64,000 nucleotides of DNA. It comes from Solibacillus sp040274725. Lineage in GTDB: Bacteria; Bacillota; Bacilli; Bacillales_A; Planococcaceae. The notes beneath the pieces are model-generated. The model searched no databases. It saw nothing but the letters and a program-made list of their open reading frames with translations, and was not told the origin of the DNA. Shown one piece after another: positions 1 to 8,256 of the stretch; position 1 is the stretch's first letter; every line of letters begins with the position of its first letter. The translations under genes were made by a program, and so were the position numbers. The stretch covers positions 372,001-436,000 of the forward strand of contig JBEMAQ010000001.1 in the NCBI GenBank assembly GCA_040274725.1, in the 5' to 3' direction.

Positions 1-622
1 CAAACAATACACGCGTTGTTTTGATAATTAATTTCATATCAACGAAAAACGATCGTTCCTCGATATATTTCAAATCAAGCGCGACCCACTCCGAAAAACT
101 CAGTTTGTTACGACCACTTATTTGCCAGTAGCACGTCAGTCCTGGAATGACGCTTAATCGCCGCTGTTCGTAGCTAGAATATTGCTGTACTTCCTCAGGC
201 AAGGCCGGACGCGGGCCAACAAAGCTCATCTCACCCTTTACGACATTAAGTAGCTGCGGTAATTCATCCAGGCTCGTGCGGCGAATAAAGCGCCCGACTC
301 GTGTAATACGCGGGTCTTGTTTTATTTTGAATACAGGTCCTGTCGCCTCATTTTGCATAAGCAGCTGTGCCTTTAAAAGTTCCGCATTATCGACCATGGA
401 ACGAAATTTATACATCGCAAATGGCTTGCCATTTAAGCCGATGCGCGTTTGGCGAAAAATAACCGGACTACGCCAGCATTCGATTTTAACTGCACACGCA
501 ATAAGCAACAAGAGCGGGCTTAGTATAAGTAATGCAATGAGCGCCATGATGACATCGAGTAGCCGCTTCCGCATTTCATAGCCGCGTTTTTCATGAAGCT
601 TTGTAATATGTTGCACCTTCAT
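1..622 (-). CDS. Undecaprenyl-phosphate sugar transferase (partial, 3' end outside window)
   Basis: Bacterial sugar transferase of the WbaP/EpsL type, which would load the first sugar phosphate onto undecaprenyl phosphate at the inner membrane to start a surface polysaccharide. About 207 codons are visible. There is one N-terminal membrane segment (about residues 20-43), then the family signatures: YKFRSM, a TSLDELPQL stretch, MSFVGPRPALP and PGLTCYWQISGR. The ATG overlaps the stop of ugd (TGATG), so the two are translationally coupled. The reading frame is open to the window edge and lacks its last residues. Family assignment is firm; the sugar substrate cannot be told from sequence. Confidence 0.9.
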   Translation of the reverse strand, partial: MKVQHITKLHEKRGYEMRKRLLDVIMALIALLILSPLLLLIACAVKIECWRSPVIFRQTRIGLNGKPFAMYKFRSMVDNAELLKAQLLMQNEATGPVFKIKQDPRITRVGRFIRRTSLDELPQLLNVVKGEMSFVGPRPALPEEVQQYSSYEQRRLSVIPGLTCYWQISGRNKLSFSEWVALDLKYIEERSFFVDMKLIIKTTRVLF

Positions 623-1950
623 CACCTACTCTCTAGCGTGACAGAGGCGGGCTTTACGACTCTTCTACCAATCGAATAATATTCATATGGCCATGCCTCT
701 ATGTCACCGAGTAAAAAGCAATTTCTACCGTCTACAATGATTGGATTTTGCATCAGCTCAAACAGCGAAAGATCCATATATTTAATGCTATCCCAGTCCG
801 TTACAATGATTGCTGCCTGTGCATCAATCAGCGCTTCTGGTAAGTGATTTGTATAATGAATCGCCTCTCCCCAAATTGTCTTCGCATGACTTGTTGCAAC
901 TGGGTCATATAGCGTAACGTTTGCTCCGCGTACGAGTAACGTATTGACAATGGGAATTGCTGGTGATTCGCGCACATCATCGGTGTTTGGCTTAAAAGCA
1001 ACACCAAGCACTGCGATTTTTTTACCGCGCACATCATGTAGGCGCTCGCAGACAATCGAAACAAGCTTCTCCTGCTGTCTGTTATTCACATGAATCACGC
1101 TATTCAAAAGTTCAAAATTATACGCAACATTGCCGGCAATTTTCATCAGTGCTTTCGTATCTTTCGGGAAACACGAGCCGCCGTAGCCAATGCCTGCTTT
1201 TAAAAATGCCGGCCCAATACGCGCATCCAGCCCCATGCCAATCGCCACTTGCTCCACATCGACATCCAACCGCTCACAAATCGTCGCAATTTCATTTATA
1301 AAGCTAATTTTCGTCGCTAAAAAAGCGTTTGATGCATACTTAATCATCTCAGCACTACGCACATCTGTTGTCCAAATAGGAATTTGAAACGCTGCATTAA
1401 TCCCTGTTAATAAATGCGTAGCGTACTCACTTTGTGTCCCAATAATAATGCGGTCACCACCAAACGCATCCTCAAGCGCCGAACCCTCACGTAAAAATTC
1501 CGGATTGGATGCCAGTTCAAGTGTCACACCCGCTAATTTATAATCATTCACTAGTTGCTGCAATTCATCATTCGTTCCAACCGGCACAGTACTTTTTACC
1601 ACAATGAGCATATCTCTTACAGCAAATTCCGCAACATCCTTCGCTACCGCCTTCACCGCCCGTAAATCCGCCGAGCCGTCCACGTGTTCAGGGGTGCCAA
1701 CTGCAATATACAGAATATCCGCCTGCTGCATCCCTTCCTCTATACTCGCTGTGAACGTCATTCGCCCAGCCTGTATATTTTTTTGTAGTAGCTCCGCTAA
1801 TCCTGGCTCAAAAATCGGAACTTGACCTTGCCGCAAGCGACTAATTTTTTGCTCATCTATATCAATACACACAACACAGTGCCCAATTTCCGCCAATGTT
1901 ACAGCCGTCACTAGCCCAACATACCCTGCACCAACAACTGCTAATTTCAC
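622..1950 (-). CDS. ugd: UDP-glucose 6-dehydrogenase
   Basis: Oxidises UDP-glucose to UDP-glucuronate with two NAD+, a cytoplasmic step feeding acidic polysaccharide synthesis. The 442 residues show the N-terminal Rossmann motif GAGYVG (7-12), the substrate-binding region ASNPEFLREG (about 148-157) and the catalytic cysteine in GIGYGGSCFPKDT (Cys260). Length is normal for the YwqF/TuaD family. Its start overlaps the end of galU by four bases and its stop overlaps the sugar transferase start, giving a tight galU-ugd-transferase operon. Precursor supply and polymer initiation are therefore co-expressed. Confidence 0.95.
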   Translation of the reverse strand: MKLAVVGAGYVGLVTAVTLAEIGHCVVCIDIDEQKISRLRQGQVPIFEPGLAELLQKNIQAGRMTFTASIEEGMQQADILYIAVGTPEHVDGSADLRAVKAVAKDVAEFAVRDMLIVVKSTVPVGTNDELQQLVNDYKLAGVTLELASNPEFLREGSALEDAFGGDRIIIGTQSEYATHLLTGINAAFQIPIWTTDVRSAEMIKYASNAFLATKISFINEIATICERLDVDVEQVAIGMGLDARIGPAFLKAGIGYGGSCFPKDTKALMKIAGNVAYNFELLNSVIHVNNRQQEKLVSIVCERLHDVRGKKIAVLGVAFKPNTDDVRESPAIPIVNTLLVRGANVTLYDPVATSHAKTIWGEAIHYTNHLPEALIDAQAAIIVTDWDSIKYMDLSLFELMQNPIIVDGRNCFLLGDIEAWPYEYYSIGRRVVKPASVTLESR

Positions 1951-2822
1951 GCCATTCCCTCCAGTTGCCCCTGCTTTAAGGCCTGTAAAATTGCAGGTGC
2001 CAATTCTTCATGCTCCAGCGCAAATGCGATTGTCGTCAAAATAAAGCCGAGCTTTTCACCGACATCAAAGCGTGTACCATGAAATTTGTGTGCATACACC
2101 GCCTGCTCTTTATTCAGCTGCTCTAGTGCATCGGTTAACTGAATCTCACCGCCTGCACCCGCCTGCTGAACTTCTAAAATCGGGAAAATGTCAGGCGTTA
2201 ATATATAGCGCCCCATAATGGCCAAATTCGATGGTGCTAATTGTGGCAGTGGCTTCTCTACAAACGTTTGCACCGCGTATAAATCTTTTTCTAATTCAAT
2301 CGGATCAATAATGCCGTAGCGATGTACTTGCTCTTTTGCTACTTCCTGCACGCCGACAACCGAGCTACCAAAACGCTCAAATTGGTTCATCAACTGCTTT
2401 GTACAAGGCTCTTTTGCCTGCACAATGTCATCGCCGAGTAGCACTGCAAACGGCTCGTCCCCGATAAACTTACGCGCACACCAAATCGCATGCCCTAAGC
2501 CCTTTGGTTCCTTTTGTCGAATGTAATGAATACGAACATTTGACGACTTATTGACCTGCGCTAGCATATCGAGCTTTCCCTTCTCTAGCAAATGCTGCTC
2601 AAGCTCAATATTGCGATCAAAATGATCCTCAATCGCGCGCTTACCTTTACCTGTCACGATTATAATGTCCTCAATGCCCGACTGAATTGCCTCCTCAACG
2701 ATATACTCAATCGTCGGACGGTCAATAATCGGCAACATTTCCTTTGGCATTGCCTTTGTAGCTGGTAAAAATCGAGTCCCCATACCAGCAGCAGGAATAA
2801 TTGCTTTTTTCACTTTTTGCAT
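1947..2822 (-). CDS. galU: UTP-glucose-1-phosphate uridylyltransferase
   Basis: Makes UDP-glucose from glucose-1-phosphate and UTP in the cytoplasm. The 291-residue protein carries the nucleotidyltransferase signature near the N terminus (AAGMGTRFLP, then KAMPKEMLPI, about residues 11-32), a GDD metal-binding motif (LLGDDIV) and the VEKP motif (about 180). The start is preceded by AAAGAAAGGATG. It overlaps ugd by four bases, so its product is the direct substrate of the next gene. The 151-bp upstream gap contains an unusual G-free transcript segment listed separately. Confidence 0.95.
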   Translation of the reverse strand: MQKVKKAIIPAAGMGTRFLPATKAMPKEMLPIIDRPTIEYIVEEAIQSGIEDIIIVTGKGKRAIEDHFDRNIELEQHLLEKGKLDMLAQVNKSSNVRIHYIRQKEPKGLGHAIWCARKFIGDEPFAVLLGDDIVQAKEPCTKQLMNQFERFGSSVVGVQEVAKEQVHRYGIIDPIELEKDLYAVQTFVEKPLPQLAPSNLAIMGRYILTPDIFPILEVQQAGAGGEIQLTDALEQLNKEQAVYAHKFHGTRFDVGEKLGFILTTIAFALEHEELAPAILQALKQGQLEGMA

Positions 2823-2854
2823 GCATTCATCCTTTCTTTAGAAAAATTAATGTC

Positions 2855-2918
2855 ATTTGGAATGGATAGTGGTAGGAATAATAGTAGTGGAGTGAGTGGT
2901 AGTTGTATGAAGTGTAGT
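2855..2918 (-). promoter_or_regulatory. C-rich, G-free transcript segment between LCP gene and galU
   Basis: For 64 consecutive bases the plus strand has no C, so the minus-strand transcript has no G and is rich in C, in a CUACCACUCACUCC-like low-complexity run. Such C-over-G bubbles are typical of Rho loading sites. A Rho-dependent stop or an unstructured galU leader are possible readings; function is inferred only. No intrinsic terminator was recognised between the two genes. Confidence 0.35.
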
Positions 2919-2973
2919 CGGCGAGATTGCCTCTACTAAATCTCATTTTATTCAAATGGTGTGTCGTTTATGA

Positions 2974-3888
2974 CTATGGAAGTTGTAAATGTGTCTGAAG
3001 TACTTGTTGTACCCCCTCTAGCTCAGTTGCATCTGGCATATAATAATAAATGCCACGGATTCTCTCACTATATCCTTCACGGAAAGAGAGTGTTTCTATA
3101 TGTTTCAAACTAGTAGAATAATTTTTTTGTATTCTTTCTATATCTTCTTTTGTGAGATTCATTTCTACATGCTGATGAATAACCTGTAGTATTTTTTCGT
3201 ATCGAAAGAGCGTGTCAAGTGACATCCCTTGCTCTACAAGCCCTTTTAACACTTGGCGCTGTCTCGTTTGCCTACCAAAATCACCATTCGGGTCATCAAA
3301 GCGCATCCGCACATATTGTAGCGCTCGCTCACCATCTAGTATCAACTCCCCTTTCGAAAAATGCGCGCCTTCATAGTCAAACACAAAAGCATTATCAACC
3401 GTGATGCCACCTACAATATCAATAAGCTCCGTAAAGCTTTCCATATTGACACGCACGACATACTGAATCGGAATTTCGAGAAACTGCTCTACCGTTTCTA
3501 CAGCCATTTGTGTGCCACCAAATGCATAGGCATGATTAATCTTATCCCTGATCCCTTTTCCCGCAATCTCTACTCTCGTATCGCGCGGGATGCTAAGCAT
3601 TTGCGTTGTTTCTAACTGCGGATTAACTGTTAATACAACAATCGCATCAGACCTCCCTGCGTCCGTTCCACGCTCATCTACACCTAATAATAAAATAGAA
3701 AATGGCTCACGAATTTGTGTGGATACGGTATTTTTGGTTCGTAGTGGTATATAAATATCATCAATCGTCTGTTGCACCTCACTATACATTGTGAATACTT
3801 GATACCCACCTAAACCACTACTACAGAAAAAAATAGGGATAAGCCAAATACACAGGCTCTTCTTGCTAAAAATTGTAATAGCATCCAT
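2974..3888 (-). CDS. LytR-CpsA-Psr (LCP) family glycopolymer ligase
   Basis: LCP proteins transfer undecaprenyl-linked teichoic acid or capsule precursors onto peptidoglycan outside the membrane. The 304 residues have an N-terminal membrane anchor (about 10-31) and an extracellular LCP domain (about 70-225) with LLLGVDERG, SDAIVVLTVNP, SIPRDTRV, KINHAYAFGG and a late YVRMRFDDPNGDFGR motif; these hold the conserved Asp and Arg residues. The start ATG has AGAGG directly in front, an unusually short spacing, but no other in-frame start is visible. Its place before galU-ugd suggests it attaches the polymer made by this locus. Confidence 0.88.
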   Translation of the reverse strand: MDAITIFSKKSLCIWLIPIFFCSSGLGGYQVFTMYSEVQQTIDDIYIPLRTKNTVSTQIREPFSILLLGVDERGTDAGRSDAIVVLTVNPQLETTQMLSIPRDTRVEIAGKGIRDKINHAYAFGGTQMAVETVEQFLEIPIQYVVRVNMESFTELIDIVGGITVDNAFVFDYEGAHFSKGELILDGERALQYVRMRFDDPNGDFGRQTRQRQVLKGLVEQGMSLDTLFRYEKILQVIHQHVEMNLTKEDIERIQKNYSTSLKHIETLSFREGYSERIRGIYYYMPDATELEGVQQVLQTHLQLP

Positions 3889-3971
3889 CCTCTCATGTTT
3901 CTTATACGCAAATAGAGCACATTCTATTCATATCTAGTAAAAAAGCATACTAATATTTTTGAACAAAAACA

Positions 3972-4012
3972 AAAAACACCCCGCAAAAATATCTTTGCAA
4001 GGTGTTTTTCAT
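3972..4012 (-). terminator. Intrinsic terminator after ymdB
   Basis: Inverted repeat AACACC..GCAAA / TTTGC..GGTGTT with a two-base internal mismatch lies just after the ymdB stop and is followed by a T-run on the minus strand. Confidence 0.75.
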
Positions 4013-4015
4013 AAG

Positions 4016-4813
4016 TTATGCTTGGAACGGATTGTCCGCGTTAATCAATACGCGCTCTTGGCGAATCGCTTTCCCTGTTTTGTCATCGATTTCGACAAAG
4101 AATGCGCTCAACACTTCACGGCCTGCTTTTGGCACCTCGAAGCGTGTCGGCATATTTGTTTGGAAGCGGTAAATCACGCTTTCCTTTTTCATCCCTAAAA
4201 TCTCATCATATGGGCCTGTCATCCCTACATCGGTAATATATGCCGTACCGTTCGGATAAATACGGTTATCCGCTGTTTGTACATGCGTATGTGTCCCAAC
4301 AACAACCGATGCCTTGCCGTCTAAATACCAGCCAAGCGCGATTTTCTCTGACGTTGCCTCCGCATGGAAATCAACGAACACAAGCGGTGACGTTTGGCGT
4401 GCCTCCGCAATTAGCTCCTCAGCCATTGCAAACGGATCGTCATGCGGTGGCAAGAATACACGGCCGTGCAAGTTAATTACCGAAATCGTCACGCCCTTTT
4501 TCGACACTTGCACCATCCCGCGACCTGGTGCCTCTTGAGAGAAGTTTGCTGGACGAATTAAATAATCTGCATCATCAATAAAGTCAAAAATGTCTTTGTT
4601 ATCCCACGTATGGTTCCCCATCGTAATAACGTCAACGCCCATTTGCAGTAAATCAGTATAAATGCTGCGTGTAATTCCGCGACCTGCCGCGGCATTTTCA
4701 CCGTTAGCAATGACTACGTCAACACCATATTTCTTCTTTAAGCGCGGTAAGTATTTCTCCACCGCATCGCGACCAATTGACCCAACAATGTCGCCAATAA
4801 ATAAAACCTTCAT
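4016..4813 (-). CDS. ymdB: YmdB-type 2',3'-cyclic-nucleotide metallophosphoesterase
   Basis: Calcineurin-like phosphoesterase of the TIGR00282/YmdB family. In B. subtilis YmdB hydrolyses 2',3'-cAMP and affects the choice between biofilm and motility. The 265 residues show the metal-binding motifs FIGDIVG (Asp8), IANGENAAAG, MGNHTWDN (about 67-74), DFHAE and GTHTHVQTAD. Length matches the family. The gene normally follows rny; here a 5-kb surface-polysaccharide segment separates them. It is monocistronic, with its own promoter and terminator. Confidence 0.93.
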   Translation of the reverse strand: MKVLFIGDIVGSIGRDAVEKYLPRLKKKYGVDVVIANGENAAAGRGITRSIYTDLLQMGVDVITMGNHTWDNKDIFDFIDDADYLIRPANFSQEAPGRGMVQVSKKGVTISVINLHGRVFLPPHDDPFAMAEELIAEARQTSPLVFVDFHAEATSEKIALGWYLDGKASVVVGTHTHVQTADNRIYPNGTAYITDVGMTGPYDEILGMKKESVIYRFQTNMPTRFEVPKAGREVLSAFFVEIDDKTGKAIRQERVLINADNPFQA

Positions 4814-4845
4814 TTTTTAACCACACTTTCTATCTTGTACAGTTT

Positions 4846-4875
4846 ATTGTAGCATTTTTAATTTCATTAGGGCAA
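4846..4875 (-). promoter_or_regulatory. Putative sigma-A promoter of ymdB
   Basis: TTGCCC - 18 bp - TACAAT with an upstream TG (TGCTACAAT), about 33 bp before the ymdB ATG. Read directly from the sequence. Confidence 0.55.
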
Positions 4876-4894
4876 ATAACTCCTTAGAAAAACA

Positions 4895-4920
4895 CATGAC
4901 GCGTCAAATAGCGCGTCATG
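4895..4920 (-). terminator. Second hairpin between ywqE-type gene and ymdB
   Basis: Perfect 9-bp stem CATGACGCG / CGCGTCATG with an 8-base loop, followed on the minus strand by TGTTTTTC. It lies downstream of the main operon terminator and may be a backup terminator. Confidence 0.5.
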
Positions 4921-4924
4921 ATGT

Positions 4925-4962
4925 CTTTTCTTATGTGGATTTCCTTGAAAACTTATCCTTTC
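4925..4962 (-). repeat. Dispersed intergenic repeat, copy 1
   Basis: 38 bases of which 36 match copy 2 at 44464-44501, the first 28 of them identical. On the minus strand the element can form GAAA..TTTTC inside a GTGG..CCAC pair. Both copies lie in the same orientation, directly downstream of a terminator and before the next gene. Confidence 0.7.
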
Positions 4963-4978
4963 CCACCCACAAATAAAA

Positions 4979-5022
4979 ACACTCCCCATGCACTAAGCCC
5001 TTTTGCTCAGTCTTATGAGGAG
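4979..5022 (-). terminator. Terminator of the ywqCDE-type operon
   Basis: Long imperfect stem ACTCC.CAT / ATG.GGAGT with an inner ACTAAGC / GCTCAGT pairing, just after the phosphatase stop codon. The minus strand continues GTGTTTTTATTTG. Confidence 0.65.
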
Positions 5023-5033
5023 TACGCTCTGTT

Positions 5034-5798
5034 TTAAAATAAGCCAAATATTTTTTTACGTTTGATTTGCTGCGGCTCTAGTAAATATAATTCCCGGTTA
5101 TCTAGTATACGCGCGTTATTTTCTAGTAAAATATCAACCGTCTTTCCAAGTTTCTTTTTATCTAAAAAATCTAAGCCCTCATTAAATAAAAATGGTCTCG
5201 TTTTTAAATTATGCGCATCTGAGCCATACGTATGCACTAAGTTTGCCTCTACTAATTGCACTGAAACTTGTTGAATCGCTTTACCGAAATGGCCACTCAA
5301 GCTTCCTGCTGTAATTTGTGCCACGGCTCCTTCACGAATCAATACTTCTAATCGCTCCGGCTTTTCTGCAATGGCCTTATTACGTTCTGGGTGAGCAATG
5401 ATTGGTACATAGCCATCCTTCACGAGCTCAACAATTAAATTTTTCACAAAAGGTGGTACAGTAGCAGATGGCAATTCTAACAATACGTAGCGTGAATTTG
5501 CTAACGGTAATACATGCCCTGTTTGTAACTGCGTTATCGTCTGATCTGTAACACGAATCTCATGCCCCGTATGGATTTGCAAGGGAATACCTTGCTCATT
5601 CAATTTTTGCTGTAATAACGGTACTTGTCGTTGGATGTCTTCCGCTGCGGTATGAAACATTGGATGAGTCGCATGTGAGGTCGCAATAATTTGGGTAATA
5701 CCTTCTTTTGCAGCTTGTGTAAGCATCTCAAGTGAATCGTCTACTGTTTCTGGTCCGTCATCTACCCCGAATAAGAGATGACTATGTATATCAAACAT
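5034..5798 (-). CDS. ywqE: CpsB/YwqE-type tyrosine-protein phosphatase (PHP fold)
   Basis: Manganese-dependent phosphatase that removes phosphate from the C-terminal tyrosines of the partner BY-kinase, regulating capsule or exopolysaccharide synthesis. The 254 residues start with the PHP signature FDIHSHLLFGVDDGP (His5, His7), and have TSHATHPMFH, IIAHPERNKAI and YGSDAHN (about 215) as further metal-ligand motifs. It lies 62 bp downstream of its likely substrate, the kinase gene, in a C-D-E order as in B. subtilis ywqCDE. Confidence 0.93.
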   Translation of the reverse strand: MFDIHSHLLFGVDDGPETVDDSLEMLTQAAKEGITQIIATSHATHPMFHTAAEDIQRQVPLLQQKLNEQGIPLQIHTGHEIRVTDQTITQLQTGHVLPLANSRYVLLELPSATVPPFVKNLIVELVKDGYVPIIAHPERNKAIAEKPERLEVLIREGAVAQITAGSLSGHFGKAIQQVSVQLVEANLVHTYGSDAHNLKTRPFLFNEGLDFLDKKKLGKTVDILLENNARILDNRELYLLEPQQIKRKKIFGLF

Positions 5799-5860
5799 GA
5801 CCCGAGCACCTCCGAAAATGATAAAAAGAGTAATCGGCTCACACCAATTCCTCTTGTTTT

Positions 5861-6559
5861 TTATCCGTAATAACGATAATAATAATTATTATCTTCAAGT
5901 GTTACATTATTTAATACAACACCTAGTAAATTAGCTTTTGATTTTTCTAATAGCTCTTTCGCTTTTAAAACGCCTTCTTTTTCTGTTTCCCCTGAATTAA
6001 CAACAAGTACCGTACCATCCATAATATTCGAAATGATTTGTGCATCTGTAACAGGTAATACAGGCGGGGCATCAAAAATAACTAAATCATAGCTTTGCTT
6101 TAGTTCTTCTAATAATACCTTTAATTCAGAAGAAGTTAGTAGCTCAGCTGGGTTTGGTGGAATCGGTCCACTTGTGACAACATCGAGATTCTCAATGTTT
6201 GTCTGTTGAATGACATCATTCATTTTTAACTCTTTAATTAAAAGATTCGATAAACCCGTTGTATTTTTCAACCCAAATGTATGATGTACTGTCGGTTTAC
6301 GCATATCCGCATCAACGAAAATTACCTTTTTACCAGCTTGTGCATACGTCACGCCTAAATTCGATGAAATAGTCGATTTGCCTTCACTCATTTGCGTAGA
6401 AGTAATAACAATCGAGCGCAAATTTTCTTGTGGCATCGAGAAATTTAAATTCGTACGAATAATTTTAAATTGTTCTGCGATAACAGATTTTGGGTTAACA
6501 GAAGTAATTAATTGACGGGCGAAAGCCGTTTGAACTTTCTTTTTTTTCCTTTTGAACAT
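5861..6559 (-). CDS. ywqD: CpsD/YwqD-type tyrosine kinase (BY-kinase)
   Basis: Cytoplasmic BY-kinase that autophosphorylates on a tyrosine cluster and controls polymer length and UDP-glucose dehydrogenase activity in related systems. The 232 residues show Walker A TQMSEGKST (55-63), Walker A' VIFVDAD (79-85), Walker B LVIFDAPP and a terminal cluster with five tyrosines in the last seven residues. It needs the separate membrane modulator encoded just upstream, whose stop it overlaps (TAATG). Ugd, a known target of YwqD-type kinases, is encoded 4 kb downstream. Confidence 0.93.
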   Translation of the reverse strand: MFKRKKKKVQTAFARQLITSVNPKSVIAEQFKIIRTNLNFSMPQENLRSIVITSTQMSEGKSTISSNLGVTYAQAGKKVIFVDADMRKPTVHHTFGLKNTTGLSNLLIKELKMNDVIQQTNIENLDVVTSGPIPPNPAELLTSSELKVLLEELKQSYDLVIFDAPPVLPVTDAQIISNIMDGTVLVVNSGETEKEGVLKAKELLEKSKANLLGVVLNNVTLEDNNYYYRYYG

Positions 6560-7296
6560 TATGATTGCCCCCGATTTCTAAAACTACGAATTTCTGATGA
6601 ACTTGCCTCACCTAGATCTTCTGCTTTAATCGTACTAATCATACCAAGAACCGGAAGACCTAAAAGTTCCTCAATTTCACTTTCTGTTTTCACCGTTACA
6701 TCTAAAAATTCTAGTAAAACGGCAATACCAACACCAATCATTAAACCAACAATTAATGCAATCGCAATATTTAACATTTTATTTGGTTTAACAGGAGACG
6801 GATTTTCACTGTAAACAGCTGCCGATAAAACATTTACGTTATCGACATTCATCAATTTCGGAATTTCTTTTTGGAATACTTCTGCAACTGTGTTGGCAAT
6901 ATCAACCGCCATGTATTCTTGTTCATCTTGTACACTAATGTTTACTACTTGTGAGTTATTGGCATTCGAGACCGTAATTTTATTCGTCAATCCACCCGGT
7001 GTCGTATCTAAGTCAAGATCGTCAATTACAATTGATAAAATCGCTGGACTTTTAATAATCACATTGTATGTATTAATCAATTGTAAATTTGATTGAATTT
7101 CATTCGTTGTTAAATTTTGTTGATTATCGGACTGTTGACTGACTAATATTTGTGTATTGGCCTGATAAATCGGCGTTAAGATGAAAAAACTAATGATGAC
7201 GGCAATAACACCTGCACCAATAGTTGTCGCCAATATAAGACCCATATGCTTTTTTAATATTTTAATAATCTCTTGTAAACTAATTGTTTCTTCCAA
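6559..7296 (-). CDS. ywqC: Wzz-family chain-length determinant / BY-kinase modulator
   Basis: Membrane protein of the YwqC/CapA type that activates the tyrosine kinase and sets polysaccharide chain length. The 245 residues have a Wzz N-terminal domain with membrane segment at about 18-38, an extracellular loop, a proline-rich PSPVKPNK motif before the second membrane segment (about 173-197) and a short cytoplasmic tail that would contact the kinase. It is the first gene of the trio and is translationally coupled to the kinase. A ribosome-binding site AAAGGGAGAG precedes the ATG. Confidence 0.92.
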   Translation of the reverse strand: MEETISLQEIIKILKKHMGLILATTIGAGVIAVIISFFILTPIYQANTQILVSQQSDNQQNLTTNEIQSNLQLINTYNVIIKSPAILSIVIDDLDLDTTPGGLTNKITVSNANNSQVVNISVQDEQEYMAVDIANTVAEVFQKEIPKLMNVDNVNVLSAAVYSENPSPVKPNKMLNIAIALIVGLMIGVGIAVLLEFLDVTVKTESEIEELLGLPVLGMISTIKAEDLGEASSSEIRSFRNRGQS

Positions 7297-7423
7297 AGCA
7301 TGTCTCTCCCTTTTTCAACTATTTAAATGATAAAACAGAATAGTTAGCGGGATATTAAAAAGAAAAATATAATTTCCTTATATTTTAATATACGCAATTC
7401 AATATAATACTTTTAAGCTCAAG

Positions 7424-8179
7424 TTATTGAATGTTACTTAACAATTGAGATCGTAATGAACTTTTGGCTGATTCATACTGTGTTCTAAAACTAGACGCAT
7501 GTGATGCATCATAACCATTTGCTGTTAAATCCTGCTGCAGTTTTGCATATAATGCCTCAAATGCTCCATCAATTGTAGCTTCCATTCCAGTCGCTGCACC
7601 ATAGTACTTCTGGTAGAAATAACTATAATTAATCGTTTCCCCGTTCGCTACTTTTGCACTATATTCAGCTTTAGCTTGTCCAATTAATCCACCTAAACGA
7701 CCGTGTGCTTGTCCCTCAAGTGCAGCAAAGCTTCCCTCATACTTGCCTTTTATGCTTGCAACTGTCGGCTTTTCCTCTTTTTTTTGTACTTGAGGCGCTA
7801 CCTCGACTACCTTTACATCGTCACTTTTGACAGACGTGCCTACTTTAATCGTCTCATGCTCAACCGCTTCATGATTTTTATCGTAAACAGCCGTAATTTG
7901 TCCATCAACAGCCTCGACCAGGACATCCTCGCCCTCAACTTCGTACTGCTTCGACTCAACCTCAGCTGCTGGTATTTCCTCAATTACATTTCCCTGCGCA
8001 TCTAACTTCAGCTTACTTCCATCAGGTAGCTCCAGTTCAATGACTTCGTTTACGATTTTGTCGACCTCTTCATCCGCCACATCATATTGTTTTATTTTCA
8101 ACTCATAAAAGATATAACCGCCGACAATGAGTCCTAAACTAAGGACGCCAAGGAGTATGTATTTTATTACCTTCTTCAT
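7424..8179 (-). CDS. Uncharacterised membrane-anchored extracellular protein
   Basis: I do not recognise the family. The 251 residues begin with a Lys-rich start and one hydrophobic segment (about 6-27), which could be an uncleaved signal anchor; no lipobox cysteine is present. The middle (about 30-140) is acidic with short repeated beta-like phrases (ELPDGSKLKLDAQGNVIEE, VEAVDGQITAVYDKNHEAVE). The C-terminal 105 residues look helical and rich in Ala, Gly and Tyr (KYEGSFAALEGQAHGRLGG, YSYFYQKYYGAATGM). It lies between the SLH surface-protein gene and the ywqC-type operon on the same strand, so a role at the cell envelope is likely but unproven. Confidence 0.7.
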   Translation of the reverse strand: MKKVIKYILLGVLSLGLIVGGYIFYELKIKQYDVADEEVDKIVNEVIELELPDGSKLKLDAQGNVIEEIPAAEVESKQYEVEGEDVLVEAVDGQITAVYDKNHEAVEHETIKVGTSVKSDDVKVVEVAPQVQKKEEKPTVASIKGKYEGSFAALEGQAHGRLGGLIGQAKAEYSAKVANGETINYSYFYQKYYGAATGMEATIDGAFEALYAKLQQDLTANGYDASHASSFRTQYESAKSSLRSQLLSNIQ

Positions 8180-8211
8180 ACCAAAAACTCCCTTCTATCC
8201 GTTATCATATA

Positions 8212-8241
8212 AATTCCCCAGAACATCCGCTCTGGGGAATT
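8212..8241 (-). terminator. Hairpin after the SLH-protein gene
   Basis: Perfect 11-bp stem AATTCCCCAGA / TCTGGGGAATT, 8-base loop, 16 bp after the stop codon. The downstream minus strand (TATATGATAA) has no strong T-run, so termination may be partial, letting some transcripts reach the next gene. Confidence 0.55.
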
Positions 8242-8256
8242 AGGGTGGGTATTTTA

